Positions 1-7,207 of a stretch of DNA of 64,000 nucleotides are shown in pieces. Position numbers and translations under genes: made by a program. The stretch spans positions 1-64,000 of IMG/VR virus record IMGVR_UViG_3300049212_000062; one strand, given 5' to 3'. The stretch comes from a virus. Numbering within the stretch: the first letter of the stretch is position 1; every line of letters starts with the position of its first letter. The notes under the pieces are model-generated. The model saw only the letters and a list, made by a program, of their open reading frames with translations. It did no database searches and was not told the origin of the DNA.

Positions 1-94
1 ACGGCCGTAGCCCCGACCCACGTTGCGGCGGAAGCGCATGAGCTGCGCATCGGTCTTCCCCGGGCCGCGCGTGCCATCGTACAGGATGATGTGA
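1..94. repeat. Direct repeat of the window end (genome closure)
   Basis: Bases 1-94 are identical to 63907-64000. The terminase large subunit continues in frame across the junction, so the repeat marks where a circular or circularly permuted genome was cut. The repeat may run beyond 64000, because the window stops there. An assembly overlap and a true short terminal repeat cannot be told apart from sequence alone. Confidence 0.95.
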
Positions 95-213
95 GCCGGG
101 CACCATAGGGCCAGCCGCTGCGAGCCCGGCAGGGGCTGCCAGACAATGCGCGGCGGTGCCGGGGGCGGTGGCGGTTCGAAGGCTACGGGAAGCGTACTGG
201 GCAGGCCAAACAT
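1..213 (-). CDS. terL: Terminase large subunit, N-terminal 71 codons (continues at 63906)
   Basis: This is the start of the DNA-packaging motor. The ATG at 213 overlaps the terS stop as TGATG, the coupling expected for terS-terL. The reading frame carries a proline-rich start and then a Walker A loop, GTRGPGKTD, at about residues 51-59. It runs off position 1 and resumes at 63906 in the same frame, because 1-94 equals 63907-64000. Joined, the protein is about 557 residues, a normal TerL length. Confidence 0.93.
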   Translation of the reverse strand, partial: MFGLPSTLPVAFEPPPPPAPPRIVWQPLPGSQRLALWCPAHIILYDGTRGPGKTDAQLMRFRRNVGRGYGR

Positions 214-713
214 CAGTCGACGCGCGAAGCTTCCATAAGCGCCGACTGGCTTGCCATCGCTTGCTGTTCCCAGGTGTCGATGTCACCGACCGGGATGACC
301 ATGACGCCGCCGGACTTGCCGGAGATGTCGACCTTGGTGGGCGCGTGCAGCCCGTGCATCGCGTTCAGCTCTCGCGCGGCTGACACACGCGACGCGGCCT
401 TCTGCGATTCATCGTTGATGATGGCGCGCAGGCGGGCGCGGGTGTTGATGGCGTCCCACTCTTTTTCCCGCATGGGGTCCGCCCGCTGGTGCTCCAGCAT
501 GGCGAGGCGCCGCTGTACGTAGCTCTTTTGAAACAGGAGCTTCCCGTACTCGTCGCAGAACACGGCCTGGAACCCGCACCGGCTGGCCGCTTTGGTAGTG
601 CTGCGGTCAACGAGGTACTCTTGGCAAAACAAGTCGAACAGGGCGCGCTCGCGCTCCGTCGGTTCTGGCTCCATCGCGGCCCATGTCCACGAATCTTGTT
701 CAAGGGAGGCCAT
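213..713 (-). CDS. terS: Terminase small subunit
   Basis: 166 residues lying directly before terL and overlapping its start. It has the usual TerS plan: an N-terminal helical DNA-recognition region (about residues 15-60, with FCQEYLVDRSTTKAASRCGF resembling the helix-turn-helix of terminase_2 type proteins), then a charged helical oligomerisation region and an acidic C-terminus. It would recognise the packaging site and regulate TerL. A GAGG element precedes the ATG at 713. Assignment rests on position and fold pattern more than on signature residues. Confidence 0.82.
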   Translation of the reverse strand: MASLEQDSWTWAAMEPEPTERERALFDLFCQEYLVDRSTTKAASRCGFQAVFCDEYGKLLFQKSYVQRRLAMLEHQRADPMREKEWDAINTRARLRAIINDESQKAASRVSAARELNAMHGLHAPTKVDISGKSGGVMVIPVGDIDTWEQQAMASQSALMEASRVD

Positions 714-795
714 GCCTCGTTCCCATTCCTGCGGTTGTGCCGGCGCACATGCGCGGGCCGTTGTCGGATATGGTACGCGAAGACTTTTGCGAGGC

Positions 796-1140
796 TTACT
801 GTTGAGTAGTCTTCTTCGCCGCGCTGCGAACGTAGTCGATCAGCGCACCGTGCCTGTCCGCACAGTCAAGGAGGGCGCTGTGCACGGCCTTGACCACAGG
901 TGCCAGCACGTTCAGCGGCTGCGGCTGGCCCTCCGGCGGTAAGGCCGGGATGTGGCAAAGTTCGGTGAGGCTAGCGTCCGGGAGCTCCAGCGCTGGCCGC
1001 GTTGGCGGCAGGGCGGGGCTCACGGCTGAACATGCTATCAACAAGGTCAGCAGGTAGCACAAGGTCACCAATGCTGCCGCCAGCAGGGCATAGCGCAGGC
1101 CGCCTGAGGGCTTGCGCGAGTTGTTGCGAGGTGCGTTCAA
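796..1140 (-). CDS. Rz1: Outer-membrane spanin (Rz1-like lipoprotein)
   Basis: 114 residues in a different frame from Rz, overlapping its 3' part by 170 bp, the classic nested spanin arrangement. It starts at a TTG at 1140 that has a strong GGGAGG ribosome site six bases upstream. Residues 15-36 are a hydrophobic signal ending in a lipobox (LLIAC, Cys37), followed by the proline-rich segment typical of o-spanins. It would be lipidated, anchored in the outer membrane, and pair with Rz to fuse inner and outer membranes at lysis. The C-terminal extension is longer than in lambda Rz1. Confidence 0.85.
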   Translation of the reverse strand: MNAPRNNSRKPSGGLRYALLAAALVTLCYLLTLLIACSAVSPALPPTRPALELPDASLTELCHIPALPPEGQPQPLNVLAPVVKAVHSALLDCADRHGALIDYVRSAAKKTTQQ

Positions 1141-1378
1141 CGAGGTCCTCCCTGTTGCCGAGTTTGATGAGCAAATCGGTAGCCAGTGCGTGTCCCTCGT
1201 TCCGAATGCGCGCCGTCTCCTTGTCGTTGGCTTCTTGCTGTGCCTTGGCCGTCTTCTCTCGCTCCGCCGCCTCGGCCCGCTTGCCTACGCTGTAGCCCTT
1301 GGTCCACAGCGCCGCGCCACCGCCCAGCAGCGCCAACACGGCGACAAGCACGGCAATGAGGCGCAGCTCGAGGCTCAC
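971..1378 (-). CDS. Rz: Inner-membrane spanin (Rz-like)
   Basis: 135 residues from a GTG at 1378 that overlaps the upstream stop codon (AAGTGA). One N-terminal membrane helix (about residues 6-28) is followed by a charged coiled-coil (KRAEAAEREKTAKAQQEAND), and the C-terminus has the short motif VLPADLVDSMF seen in many Rz proteins. It spans the periplasm to reach Rz1. It lies far from the endolysin and holin genes (41.0-41.8 kb), so the lysis functions are split on this map, though all are transcribed leftward. Confidence 0.87.
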   Translation of the reverse strand: MSLELRLIAVLVAVLALLGGGAALWTKGYSVGKRAEAAEREKTAKAQQEANDKETARIRNEGHALATDLLIKLGNREDLVERTSQQLAQALRRPALCPAGGSIGDLVLPADLVDSMFSREPRPAANAASAGAPGR

Positions 1379-1848
1379 TTCTGCACGGGCTGGGCCGGCG
1401 CCACTGCGGCCGGCGGTTGCGGGTAGCTGAAGCGCGGGACGTCGACTATCACCAGCTTGACAAGCGCTGCGCCCATCATGCCGACGCCCGCCAGCACACC
1501 GGTGACGACCCACTTGCGCATCTCCAGCAAGGCGGGCAGGTTCTGCTCCACCAGTTGAAGCCGCTTCTCGTGGTCGGTCATCCGGATGCTGCCTTCTTTC
1601 AGGCTTTCAATGACGTGCCGTTGCTGCGATTCGATGCTGGCGAGCATGCGCAGGCTCTCGCTGACCGAGATGATGGCGTCGGCATTGCGTTTCGTCTCGT
1701 CGGCGATGTGCGCCAGTGTGACCGCAATGACCCGCGCTTCGGCGCTCTGTAGCACGTCGCCAAGGTCAGGGGTAGAGGGTGGTGCCATGTTGGTCAGGAG
1801 CGCCGGGTTGCTGCCAGTGCTCGCGAGTATAAGGGCCAAGTTAGTCAT
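1375..1848 (-). CDS. XhlA-like membrane protein with C-terminal membrane helix
   Basis: 157 residues. The N-terminal two thirds are helical and partly coiled-coil (HEKRLQLVEQNLPALLEMRK). One hydrophobic helix follows at about residues 115-137 (WVVTGVLAGVGMMGAALVKL), then a proline-rich tail. This plan matches XhlA-type proteins that accompany holins and spanins. It overlaps the Rz start, which supports a role in lysis or its control. The ATG at 1848 has a GGAG site about ten bases upstream inside the previous gene. The exact function is inferred from topology and position only. Confidence 0.6.
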   Translation of the reverse strand: MTNLALILASTGSNPALLTNMAPPSTPDLGDVLQSAEARVIAVTLAHIADETKRNADAIISVSESLRMLASIESQQRHVIESLKEGSIRMTDHEKRLQLVEQNLPALLEMRKWVVTGVLAGVGMMGAALVKLVIVDVPRFSYPQPPAAVAPAQPVQK

Positions 1849-2086
1849 CGTGGTGCTCCATCAGCTTGCGCGTGAGCGTCATTGCTCCCGCTGCTTGATC
1901 GAGCATCTCATCGAGTGCCGTGTGCAGCGCCATGCGTTGCGCGTCGGCAAGCTGCCCGTCGCCTGCAAAACAAGCGGCGTCGAAGAGCTGCTTCGCTGCC
2001 TCGTAGGTCCTGGCACAGACAACTAGCTGGACCTGCGTGGCCCGGAGCTTCTCGAGGATCTGCTCGCGGGTCAGGGCTGCTGACAT
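1841..2086 (-). CDS. Small helical protein of unknown function
   Basis: 81 residues from the ATG at 2086 (MSAALTREQ). It overlaps the end of the VRR-NUC gene by about 16 bp and the start of the next gene by 8 bp, so it is translated within a tightly packed operon. The sequence is helical with an N-terminal coiled-coil-like part and ends in an acidic EHHDD. No family recognised. A longer open frame upstream is basic and arginine-rich, typical of shadow sequence, so the inner start is preferred. Confidence 0.7.
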   Translation of the reverse strand: MSAALTREQILEKLRATQVQLVVCARTYEAAKQLFDAACFAGDGQLADAQRMALHTALDEMLDQAAGAMTLTRKLMEHHDD

Positions 2087-2541
2087 TTGTACTCCACAGC
2101 CACCCCCTGACCGGTTGCATAGTCCAAGAAGCACTGCCTTGCGTCCCGCCAAGACCAGCACACGGCGACTGCATAGCCCACGCTTCGCAGATCGCCGTGC
2201 CACTGCTCCTGAGTCTCCGAAACGCGCCCGCCCGGCAGTACCTTCATCTCGATGTACAGCCCTGCGAACACGCCACGGGGGACCGGCCAGCAGATGTCCG
2301 GTACGCCGCTCTTCACACCCTCCGTCTTGAGGCGAGACGCAACGATCAGATTACGCTCGCCGCCGTTTGGCACAGCATACGCCAGACGGGCCAGTGGATG
2401 CGTACCTAGATTTATTTGGATTTGCAACCACGCGAAGAAAGCTCGCTGTTCGGCATGCTCGGTCTTCGCCTTGGCTAGACCGTCGCAGTACGCGTCGACG
2501 TCTAAGCCTGCGGCAACTTCCTGGGCTGTTTTCTTCGTCAT
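2071..2541 (-). CDS. VRR-NUC domain nuclease
   Basis: 156 residues with the VRR-NUC (PD-(D/E)XK superfamily) signature: GGER at about 60-63, SGVPDI with the catalytic Asp near residue 82, YIEMK giving the E-x-K pair at 98/100, and a conserved Q..W helix afterwards. Family members are Holliday-junction or flap-type nucleases, including stand-alone phage forms. It likely trims branched DNA before packaging or during recombination. It sits among small unknown genes, with short overlaps on both sides. Confidence 0.88.
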   Translation of the reverse strand: MTKKTAQEVAAGLDVDAYCDGLAKAKTEHAEQRAFFAWLQIQINLGTHPLARLAYAVPNGGERNLIVASRLKTEGVKSGVPDICWPVPRGVFAGLYIEMKVLPGGRVSETQEQWHGDLRSVGYAVAVCWSWRDARQCFLDYATGQGVAVEYKCQQP

Positions 2542-2891
2542 TTGTTGAACAAGTCGATGGCGTTACGCAGTTGACCACAGTTGGCGCACTGCACGCACGG
2601 CGTACCGTCGGCAGCCAAGATGATGCAGAACAGCCAGCCACGGCAGCATTCACAGTGCCACGTCGGCGCCTTGCTGTAGGTGACAAACTCAGAGAAGATG
2701 CCCTTGCGCGCGTGACAGCGCGGGCACTCGAAGCCTTCGCCCTGGCCTACGTCGCGCGAAGAACCCGGGTCACCAACCTTGGCAACACCGCGGAACCTGT
2801 GCTCGCACGCGCCGCAGACGACCTCGCCCTGCGCGTGCGGGTTGTCGGGCTCTTGGGGCCTGCGTGGCTCAAACTGGTGGACTGTGCCCAT
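2538..2891 (-). CDS. Zinc-ribbon protein with four Cys pairs
   Basis: 117 residues containing four CxxC-type pairs (CGAC, CPRC, CECC, CANC) spread from about residue 26 to 107, enough for two zinc ribbons. No catalytic motif is visible. It overlaps the following nuclease gene by 4 bp (ATGA). Such small multi-zinc proteins in phages usually bind nucleic acid or host proteins, but the role here is unknown. Confidence 0.75.
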   Translation of the reverse strand: MGTVHQFEPRRPQEPDNPHAQGEVVCGACEHRFRGVAKVGDPGSSRDVGQGEGFECPRCHARKGIFSEFVTYSKAPTWHCECCRGWLFCIILAADGTPCVQCANCGQLRNAIDLFNK

Positions 2892-3261
2892 TGGGTCGCC
2901 TCCCGGGCGGTAGTGGGCCCGTGGCGGCCTCGCGCACGTACTTGCGCACGCTGGCTAGGCTGACACCGACCTCCTGTGCGATCACTTCGTACTTCCCGCC
3001 GGCTCGCACCTTCGCCAGCACGGCATCACGCCGGGCGTGGTACGTGCGCATGCGCTCTGCCCCGCGCCGGTTGTGCCCCAGCAATTCCTGGACCCGCTTG
3101 CCGGCGAACTTCTTGATCAGTGTCTCCAAGACTTCAACGGTGTTGAAGCGGTGCGCTACCGGTTCGGCAGTGCAGCCCATGCGCCGAACGACGTAAAACT
3201 CGCCGTTCGGCGTGCGTGTTGAAAGGACGCGCGCAGGCGCCCCGCAGTACCGGCACAGCAC
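2869..3261 (-). CDS. NrdR-like zinc-finger and helix-turn-helix protein
   Basis: 130 residues from a GTG at 3261 with a GGGGG stretch upstream. Residues 3-40 resemble the zinc-ribbon of NrdR (CRYCG..R.L.TR, then RRMGC and RFNTVE). The fourth Cys of the usual CxxC pair is absent: Cys30 is followed by Thr-Ala-Glu, so zinc binding may be altered. The C-terminal half holds a predicted helix-turn-helix (YEVIAQEVGVSLASVRKYV). It is probably a DNA-binding regulator. Nothing visible links it to ribonucleotide reductase control, as no nrd genes occur here. Confidence 0.65.
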   Translation of the reverse strand: MLCRYCGAPARVLSTRTPNGEFYVVRRMGCTAEPVAHRFNTVEVLETLIKKFAGKRVQELLGHNRRGAERMRTYHARRDAVLAKVRAGGKYEVIAQEVGVSLASVRKYVREAATGPLPPGRRPNGHSPPV

Positions 3262-3269
3262 CCAACCCC

Positions 3270-3716
3270 CTAGCCGGCGGCCGTTTGGCCCGTGGCGGGG
3301 CCGCCAGCCTCGCGCGCGGGGTGGTATGGGCAGGAGTCGGACCGTGCACAAGCGCGCGTCGGGCAGTGCATGCAGCCCGGTACGGGCGGCGGGAGCGGCC
3401 ACTCCGGGGTCTCTGGCAGGTTGGCACGCAACGCAGCCGCCAGGGCCTTGTCAACCTCTTCCAGCTTCTGCAGCACGTGGCGGGCCTTGCCGATGTCCAC
3501 CGGGCCCGCCTTGTCGCGCTCTCTGGCAATGTAGACAATTGCCTCACCCTTGAGGTAGCCTCGGAACTCCTCGGGCGTCAACCACGCCTCCAGCGCTTGC
3601 CAGGGCGTGATCTTCAGCTTGCTGTAATGGTCACCGCCGACTTGGTGCTGGTCGAGCCGGTTCGGCGCATCCGTCGAGCGTGTCGCGCCAAGTGACGCCG
3701 GTGAAGCTGCGGTCAT
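3270..3716 (-). CDS. DUF3310 family protein
   Basis: 148 residues with the DUF3310 signature at about residues 26-90: VGGDHY, then PWQALEAW, FRGYLKGEAIVYIAR and a lysine/glutamate-rich helix. The family is common in tailed phages and sometimes annotated as nucleotide-kinase-like, but its biochemical role is not settled. Here a cysteine-rich tail (CMHCP, CARSDSC) is added after the domain, possibly a small zinc site. The gene's first 86 bp overlap the upstream small gene. Confidence 0.8.
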   Translation of the reverse strand: MTAASPASLGATRSTDAPNRLDQHQVGGDHYSKLKITPWQALEAWLTPEEFRGYLKGEAIVYIARERDKAGPVDIGKARHVLQKLEEVDKALAAALRANLPETPEWPLPPPVPGCMHCPTRACARSDSCPYHPAREAGGPATGQTAAG

Positions 3717-3834
3717 AGTGTTCTCGCAATTGGGTTGACTGGGCCGCTAACCACATGCGCAGCGCCTCTTCGCCGTGTAGTTCTTTGACAACCGGGACGG
3801 GCAAGGGCTTCACGAGTGGTACTGCGGTACTCAT
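3631..3834 (-). CDS. Small unknown protein overlapping the DUF3310 gene
   Basis: 67 residues. The first 50 look protein-like (hydrophobic beta start, then a helix LRMWLAAQSTQLREHYD), while the last part overlaps the DUF3310 gene and is arginine/proline-rich. No ribosome site is seen. A TAAACT hexamer lies eight bases before the ATG, compatible with a leaderless transcript. Function unknown. Confidence 0.5.
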   Translation of the reverse strand: MSTAVPLVKPLPVPVVKELHGEEALRMWLAAQSTQLREHYDRSFTGVTWRDTLDGCAEPARPAPSRR

Positions 3835-3838
3835 GGCG

Positions 3839-4075
3839 TCACAGTTTACCGCGCAGCCTCAGCAGTTCAGCTTCACGCTCGTGGTTGCGCTTCGGCAGCG
3901 GTGCCCAGCCGAGATAACGGTTGCCCTTGTCGTCCCAGGGCCCGCGAACGCAGATGCCGCCGACCGTAAGCAAGTGCACGTCGGCGCCCTTGGGCGGCTT
4001 CTCGTCGCCGAGCGCTGGATACTTGTATTCGTCGACCTTGCCGGCGACGTAGCTCGGGCCTTGGTGTGTGGTCAT
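3839..4075 (-). CDS. Small unknown protein
   Basis: 78 residues from ATG 4075, chosen because a GAGGAA ribosome site precedes it. The sequence (beginning MTTHQGPSYVAGKVDEYKYP) contains a VHLLTVGGICVRGPW stretch suggesting a small beta fold and a basic helical C-terminus. No family recognised. Its start overlaps the stop of a 19-codon reading frame upstream, which suggests translational coupling. Confidence 0.65.
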   Translation of the reverse strand: MTTHQGPSYVAGKVDEYKYPALGDEKPPKGADVHLLTVGGICVRGPWDDKGNRYLGWAPLPKRNHEREAELLRLRGKL

Positions 4076-4131
4076 AGCAGTTCCTCGCAGGCAAGCGCCA
4101 CCAGTAGGCAGCAAAGGAAGATCGGGTACAT
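4072..4131 (-). CDS. Possible 19-residue hydrophobic peptide
   Basis: A tiny frame encoding a start followed by PIFLCCLLVALACEELL, whose TGA overlaps the ATG of the next gene. The composition resembles a membrane or lipoprotein leader. There is no clear ribosome site. It could be a translated leader coupling to the 78-residue gene, or chance. Confidence 0.3.
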   Translation of the reverse strand: MYPIFLCCLLVALACEELL

Positions 4132-4140
4132 GGCGGCAGG

Positions 4141-4401
4141 TCAGCAGATGGGGTTGAAGGGTTTGTATTGCGCCTCGAGGTAGGCGTGGGCGATGTGCGC
4201 GTTGACGGCCGCACGTGCGCCGATGTCGAAGGCGTCTGGCGCGGTGTCCAAGAAGCAGCCGACGTCGATTTGGTTCTGCACGTCGTCTTCACTGGCACCG
4301 CGAAGCAACTGCCCCGCAGCCCAGTTCCAGCCGCTGTCGAACCGCTGGGCGGTGCGCTGCGTGCGGCGGTTGCGCAGCCAAGCCATCAGCCGGGCTAGCA
4401 C
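4141..4401 (-). CDS. Small unknown protein
   Basis: 86 residues from a GTG at 4401 with GGAAGG upstream; an internal ATG six codons in is an alternative start. The N-terminus is basic (LRNRRTQRTAQR). The rest is acidic and helical and ends in a Cys. Its start overlaps the end of the preceding gene. No family recognised. Confidence 0.6.
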   Translation of the reverse strand: MLARLMAWLRNRRTQRTAQRFDSGWNWAAGQLLRGASEDDVQNQIDVGCFLDTAPDAFDIGARAAVNAHIAHAYLEAQYKPFNPIC

Positions 4402-4817
4402 GACACGCCTTCCAGCCGACGGAACTTCGGCACCACTTCAACGCAGTGCTTCCAGTTGCTCATGCGCAGCGGCGGCAACGGCTCTTGCCACACCCTCACC
4501 GCGTAGCCGGCGCCGTCCAGGCCCTGCACCAGCGACGTGACAGCGCCCAGCGCGACGTCCTTGTCCGGCACGTCGCGCCACTCGGCCACGCCAACCGACA
4601 GCGGGGCATGCGTCTTGCCGAACACAGACAGCAGCACGCAGCCGCCGGCCAGCAGTAGGGCCAGCTCGTCGGCGCTGGGCTTCCAGAAGCTCTGCACGAC
4701 GTTGCAACCGTATTCCTCGGAAAAGCCCCGGCAGACGTGCAGGGTGCTGACGCAGTCCTCTTGGCCGTCCGGCGCGTGAAGCGCCGTGTTGCAGGCGGGG
4801 TGTTTGAAGTGCTCCAT
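4395..4817 (-). CDS. Unknown 140-residue phage protein
   Basis: A well-balanced soluble protein with a GGAG ribosome site five bases before ATG 4817. It has early cysteines (ACNTALHAPDGQEDC, LHVCRGFSEEYGC) that could form a metal site and a hydrophobic core segment ELALLLAGGCVLLSVFG. No recognisable domain. It overlaps the next gene by 7 bp. Confidence 0.7.
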   Translation of the reverse strand: MEHFKHPACNTALHAPDGQEDCVSTLHVCRGFSEEYGCNVVQSFWKPSADELALLLAGGCVLLSVFGKTHAPLSVGVAEWRDVPDKDVALGAVTSLVQGLDGAGYAVRVWQEPLPPLRMSNWKHCVEVVPKFRRLEGVSC

Positions 4818-4853
4818 GTAGACTCCGATTGTGGGTGGGCAGCGTGTTCCGGC

Positions 4854-5120
4854 TCAATCCCCCGTTTGGGGGCCCTTGGGCAGTGGGCCACGGTCTGCGG
4901 CCATGCGTTTGATGTCAGCGCGCAGACGTTGCTCGCGCTTGGTGAGCATGTCGCGTTGTGCGGCGTGGTGCTCCGCTTCGCTGGTGTGGTGCAGCCGCTC
5001 GCGCTGGCACTGCTCCAGGTCGGCCACAGCCAGCTCCAGCGCCGTCGGCGTGGGCAGTCGGCGGAACAGGTCGCGCCACGTGAGTTGACGGTTGGCGTAG
5101 TAGCGTTCGATGATGCTCAT
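4854..5120 (-). CDS. Small coiled-coil protein
   Basis: 88 residues from ATG 5120, immediately after the stop of the DUF2786 gene. Residues 30-75 form a charged helix rich in Glu, Gln, Arg and His (LEQCQRERLHHTSEAEHHAA). No family recognised. The frame can be extended upstream, but the extension is Ala/Ser/Thr-rich shadow sequence. Confidence 0.65.
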   Translation of the reverse strand: MSIIERYYANRQLTWRDLFRRLPTPTALELAVADLEQCQRERLHHTSEAEHHAAQRDMLTKREQRLRADIKRMAADRGPLPKGPQTGD

Positions 5121-5121
5121 G

Positions 5122-5841
5122 TTACTTGAGGCGCAGGGCGCCTTTGTTGGCCGTGCCGATCTGGCGCGACAGGTTGATGGACTTGCCGTGCTCGATGCCG
5201 CTGCGGTATGCGTCGCCGCCGACACGCTTGGTGAGATCCTTGGCGACGGCCAGCCCGCCGACGTTGGCTTTGATCCAGCCCTCGTTCTCCGCCTTCTCGC
5301 TGTCGTACAGGTTCACCAACACAAGCGCGCGGCTGCTGCTTTCGCCCTTGGCCGCCTGCACGGCCTCGGCGCGCATCTCGTTGCAGCGCCGACGAATGGC
5401 CGTTTCGACGCCCGTGGCGAAGTTGCGGGCTTCAGGGCTGGTGTCGCTGCCGTAGCGGGCGCGCAGTTCTTTGAACACGCTGGCGATCACGTACTCGGAC
5501 AGCTCGCGTGCCGTGATGGCGTTGCTGGCTTTGCCGACGAAGCTGTGGGTTGCCGACTTGCCCCGGCCACGGGCGAAGAAGTAGCTGCAGAAGAACAGCA
5601 AGGCGATGTTGTGGGCAATGCCACGGGCCCAGGGATAGACCGACATGGTGGCGCGCTGCTCTTCGCGCTTCTCCTGCGCCTCCGTGCTGCCAACCTCGGC
5701 GATGTCCAGGTTGTGCTTCGTCATCAGCGCATACGCCTGACGCAGCGCGGTTTCCCGCGTGGTCTGGTCACCGCGCTCGTCGTTGCCGACGGCAAGGCAC
5801 TTGCGGATCTTGTCGAGGATGCGGTCTTGGTCGGTTGCCAT
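5122..5841 (-). CDS. DUF2786 domain protein
   Basis: 239 residues. The N-terminal 45 (ILDKIRKCLA, then AYALMTKHNLD) match the DUF2786 helix pair found in many phage and bacterial proteins. The remainder resembles the domain often attached to it, with FFCSYFFARGRG and a C-terminal GIEHGKSINL stretch. Function in the family is not established; DNA or nucleoprotein binding is a common suggestion. It is the first gene after the best promoter in the window (TTGACA-17-TAAAGT at 5868-5896) and has GGAG before its start. Confidence 0.8.
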   Translation of the reverse strand: MATDQDRILDKIRKCLAVGNDERGDQTTRETALRQAYALMTKHNLDIAEVGSTEAQEKREEQRATMSVYPWARGIAHNIALLFFCSYFFARGRGKSATHSFVGKASNAITARELSEYVIASVFKELRARYGSDTSPEARNFATGVETAIRRRCNEMRAEAVQAAKGESSSRALVLVNLYDSEKAENEGWIKANVGGLAVAKDLTKRVGGDAYRSGIEHGKSINLSRQIGTANKGALRLK

Positions 5842-5865
5842 GCTGGGCTCCTTGTTGCGATGGGT

Positions 5866-5896
5866 GGACTTTACGGTCGTTAAGTCCGCCTGTCAA
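5866..5896 (-). promoter_or_regulatory. Sigma70-type promoter with overlapping palindromic operator
   Basis: On the minus strand TTGACA (5891-5896) is separated by exactly 17 bases from TAAAGT (5868-5873). A 22-bp inverted repeat with GGACTT/AAGTCC ends (5866-5887) covers the -10 and most of the spacer, so a dimeric repressor could block it. The -35 lies in the last codons of the gene upstream. It would drive the DUF2786 gene and those after it. Confidence 0.75.
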
Positions 5897-6152
5897 CCCC
5901 CTTCTTTCGATGTGGTCTCCAGGTGAGCACATTGCCACCGACCGCCAGCTTGTATTGACCACACCTGCCGCCGACGCATAGCGGCAACGTGCTGCGCGAC
6001 TGGGCTTCGAGTCGAATCCACTTGCCGTGGAACGGACCACCGCTGCACCGGTAGCTCGCCCGCTTCACGGGCTCTATGCGGCGCTTGCCGGGTGGGCGCA
6101 TGCGTGCTCCCACCTTACCGGTGTACACGCAGGGGTTCTTGCGAGCTTTCAT
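5880..6152 (-). CDS. Small basic unknown protein
   Basis: 90 residues, strongly basic (Arg/Lys about a quarter) with four cysteines. It starts MKARKNPCVYTGKVGARMRP and has a central CSGGPFHGKWIRLE. It may bind nucleic acid. There is no ribosome site, but a TAAACT hexamer lies seven bases before the ATG. It is the only gene between the terminator at 6181 and the promoter at 5868. No family recognised. Confidence 0.55.
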   Translation of the reverse strand: MKARKNPCVYTGKVGARMRPPGKRRIEPVKRASYRCSGGPFHGKWIRLEAQSRSTLPLCVGGRCGQYKLAVGGNVLTWRPHRKKGVDRRT

Positions 6153-6180
6153 GTCGTGCAGTTTAGCAGCGGCACAAAGA

Positions 6181-6210
6181 GAAAGGGCCCAACCGAAGTT
6201 GAGCCCTTTC
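6181..6210. terminator. Hairpin terminator between adhesin and small-gene units
   Basis: A 13-bp stem with one C-A mismatch and a CGAA loop. The outer arms are GAAAGGGC and GCCCTTTC. On the plus strand a run of five T follows within ten bases; on the minus strand a CTCTTT stretch follows. It lies in the 196-bp gap after the leftward adhesin genes and would end their transcript before the unit below. Confidence 0.75.
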
Positions 6211-6348
6211 CGACGGATTTTTGCCCGTCCACGACCAGAGGCAAGCCTAGCCTTGTGCCGAACGCTTCTAGGGCCGTAGTGGCGGCCCGGTGCTGCGCGT
6301 TGCTGCCAGTATGCCCGGCAGTGTTTGATTGTTAAAGAGCGGGGCGGG

Positions 6349-7206
6349 TCAGACGTCCGACTCGCCGTAGAAACTCATGAAACGGATACCGATGACACCG
6401 GTTACACCCGCGACCGACATCGCGATGCGCGGAGCAAGGAAAGTGCCCTGCGCTGGGATGTCAGACGAATAGGTCTCAAAGTCAAAGGCGCCGCTTGACA
6501 GGGCTTCCAATCTCCAAGCCATAGCCGACCCGTTCGGGTGGGCGTAGATTTCAAACTGATAGCACTCGCCGTCGGTTGTGGTGGGCTTGGCGAAGGACGT
6601 GTTGTACTTCTGCACTGTGCCCGTGCCCGTGCGGCGCATGATTTGGATGTTGCTATCTGCCGTGTCCCAGCCCATGCCGAACACGTCGTCTTGCGCGCTC
6701 GGCTCTGCGTCAGTGAGACCTGACGTTAGGCTGGTGACACCGCAGAAACCGCGCGTCGTGCTGGCCTGCCCGATACCGGGTGCCCAGCGGAACGCCATGT
6801 AGAAGCCGCCCTTGCCAGCCGCGTCGCCGCGCGTCCATTGCGCCTTGTTTGCGAAGATGCCGGCCACGGCAGAAGACGAAGAAGCGGCCTCTACGGCAAC
6901 CCTGCGCATACCTTGAACAAACCCGCCAGTCGGGTCCGTTGTCACGGCTGTGAGCGTCGAGATGCTGCCGGCGGTGAACGCGGCGCCAATGTTGTCGACG
7001 GTCGTGCTGTCGCCCTGCGCCTGCGACATGACTGCCCGCACGCGGCCCAGGTGGCTCTGCAGCACGCTCGGCCTATGGCCCGCCCTGCGCGTGTGCAAAC
7101 GCGCCCGGCCACCGGTCAGGTCGTTGTAGAGCCGGACATAGCCTGCGGCCGGGTCGCTTTGCGAGTTGGCGTCGAACTCCAGCGGGACAAGGATGCGCTT
7201 GCCCAT
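6349..7206 (-). CDS. Tail adhesin or virion surface protein (paralogue 1)
   Basis: 285 residues, beta-rich, with alternating small and hydrophobic residues and no cysteine-rich or catalytic motif. It is a clear tandem paralogue of the next gene upstream: both carry RGDAAGxGGF, ASTTRGF, TDAEPS and GWDxADSNI in order. It begins MGKRIL, a tag shared with the two adjacent adhesin genes. It is probably a tail-fibre or receptor-contact component. It is last in the adhesin block, followed by a terminator. Confidence 0.7.
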   Translation of the reverse strand: MGKRILVPLEFDANSQSDPAAGYVRLYNDLTGGRARLHTRRAGHRPSVLQSHLGRVRAVMSQAQGDSTTVDNIGAAFTAGSISTLTAVTTDPTGGFVQGMRRVAVEAASSSSAVAGIFANKAQWTRGDAAGKGGFYMAFRWAPGIGQASTTRGFCGVTSLTSGLTDAEPSAQDDVFGMGWDTADSNIQIMRRTGTGTVQKYNTSFAKPTTTDGECYQFEIYAHPNGSAMAWRLEALSSGAFDFETYSSDIPAQGTFLAPRIAMSVAGVTGVIGIRFMSFYGESDV

Positions 7207-7207
7207 G

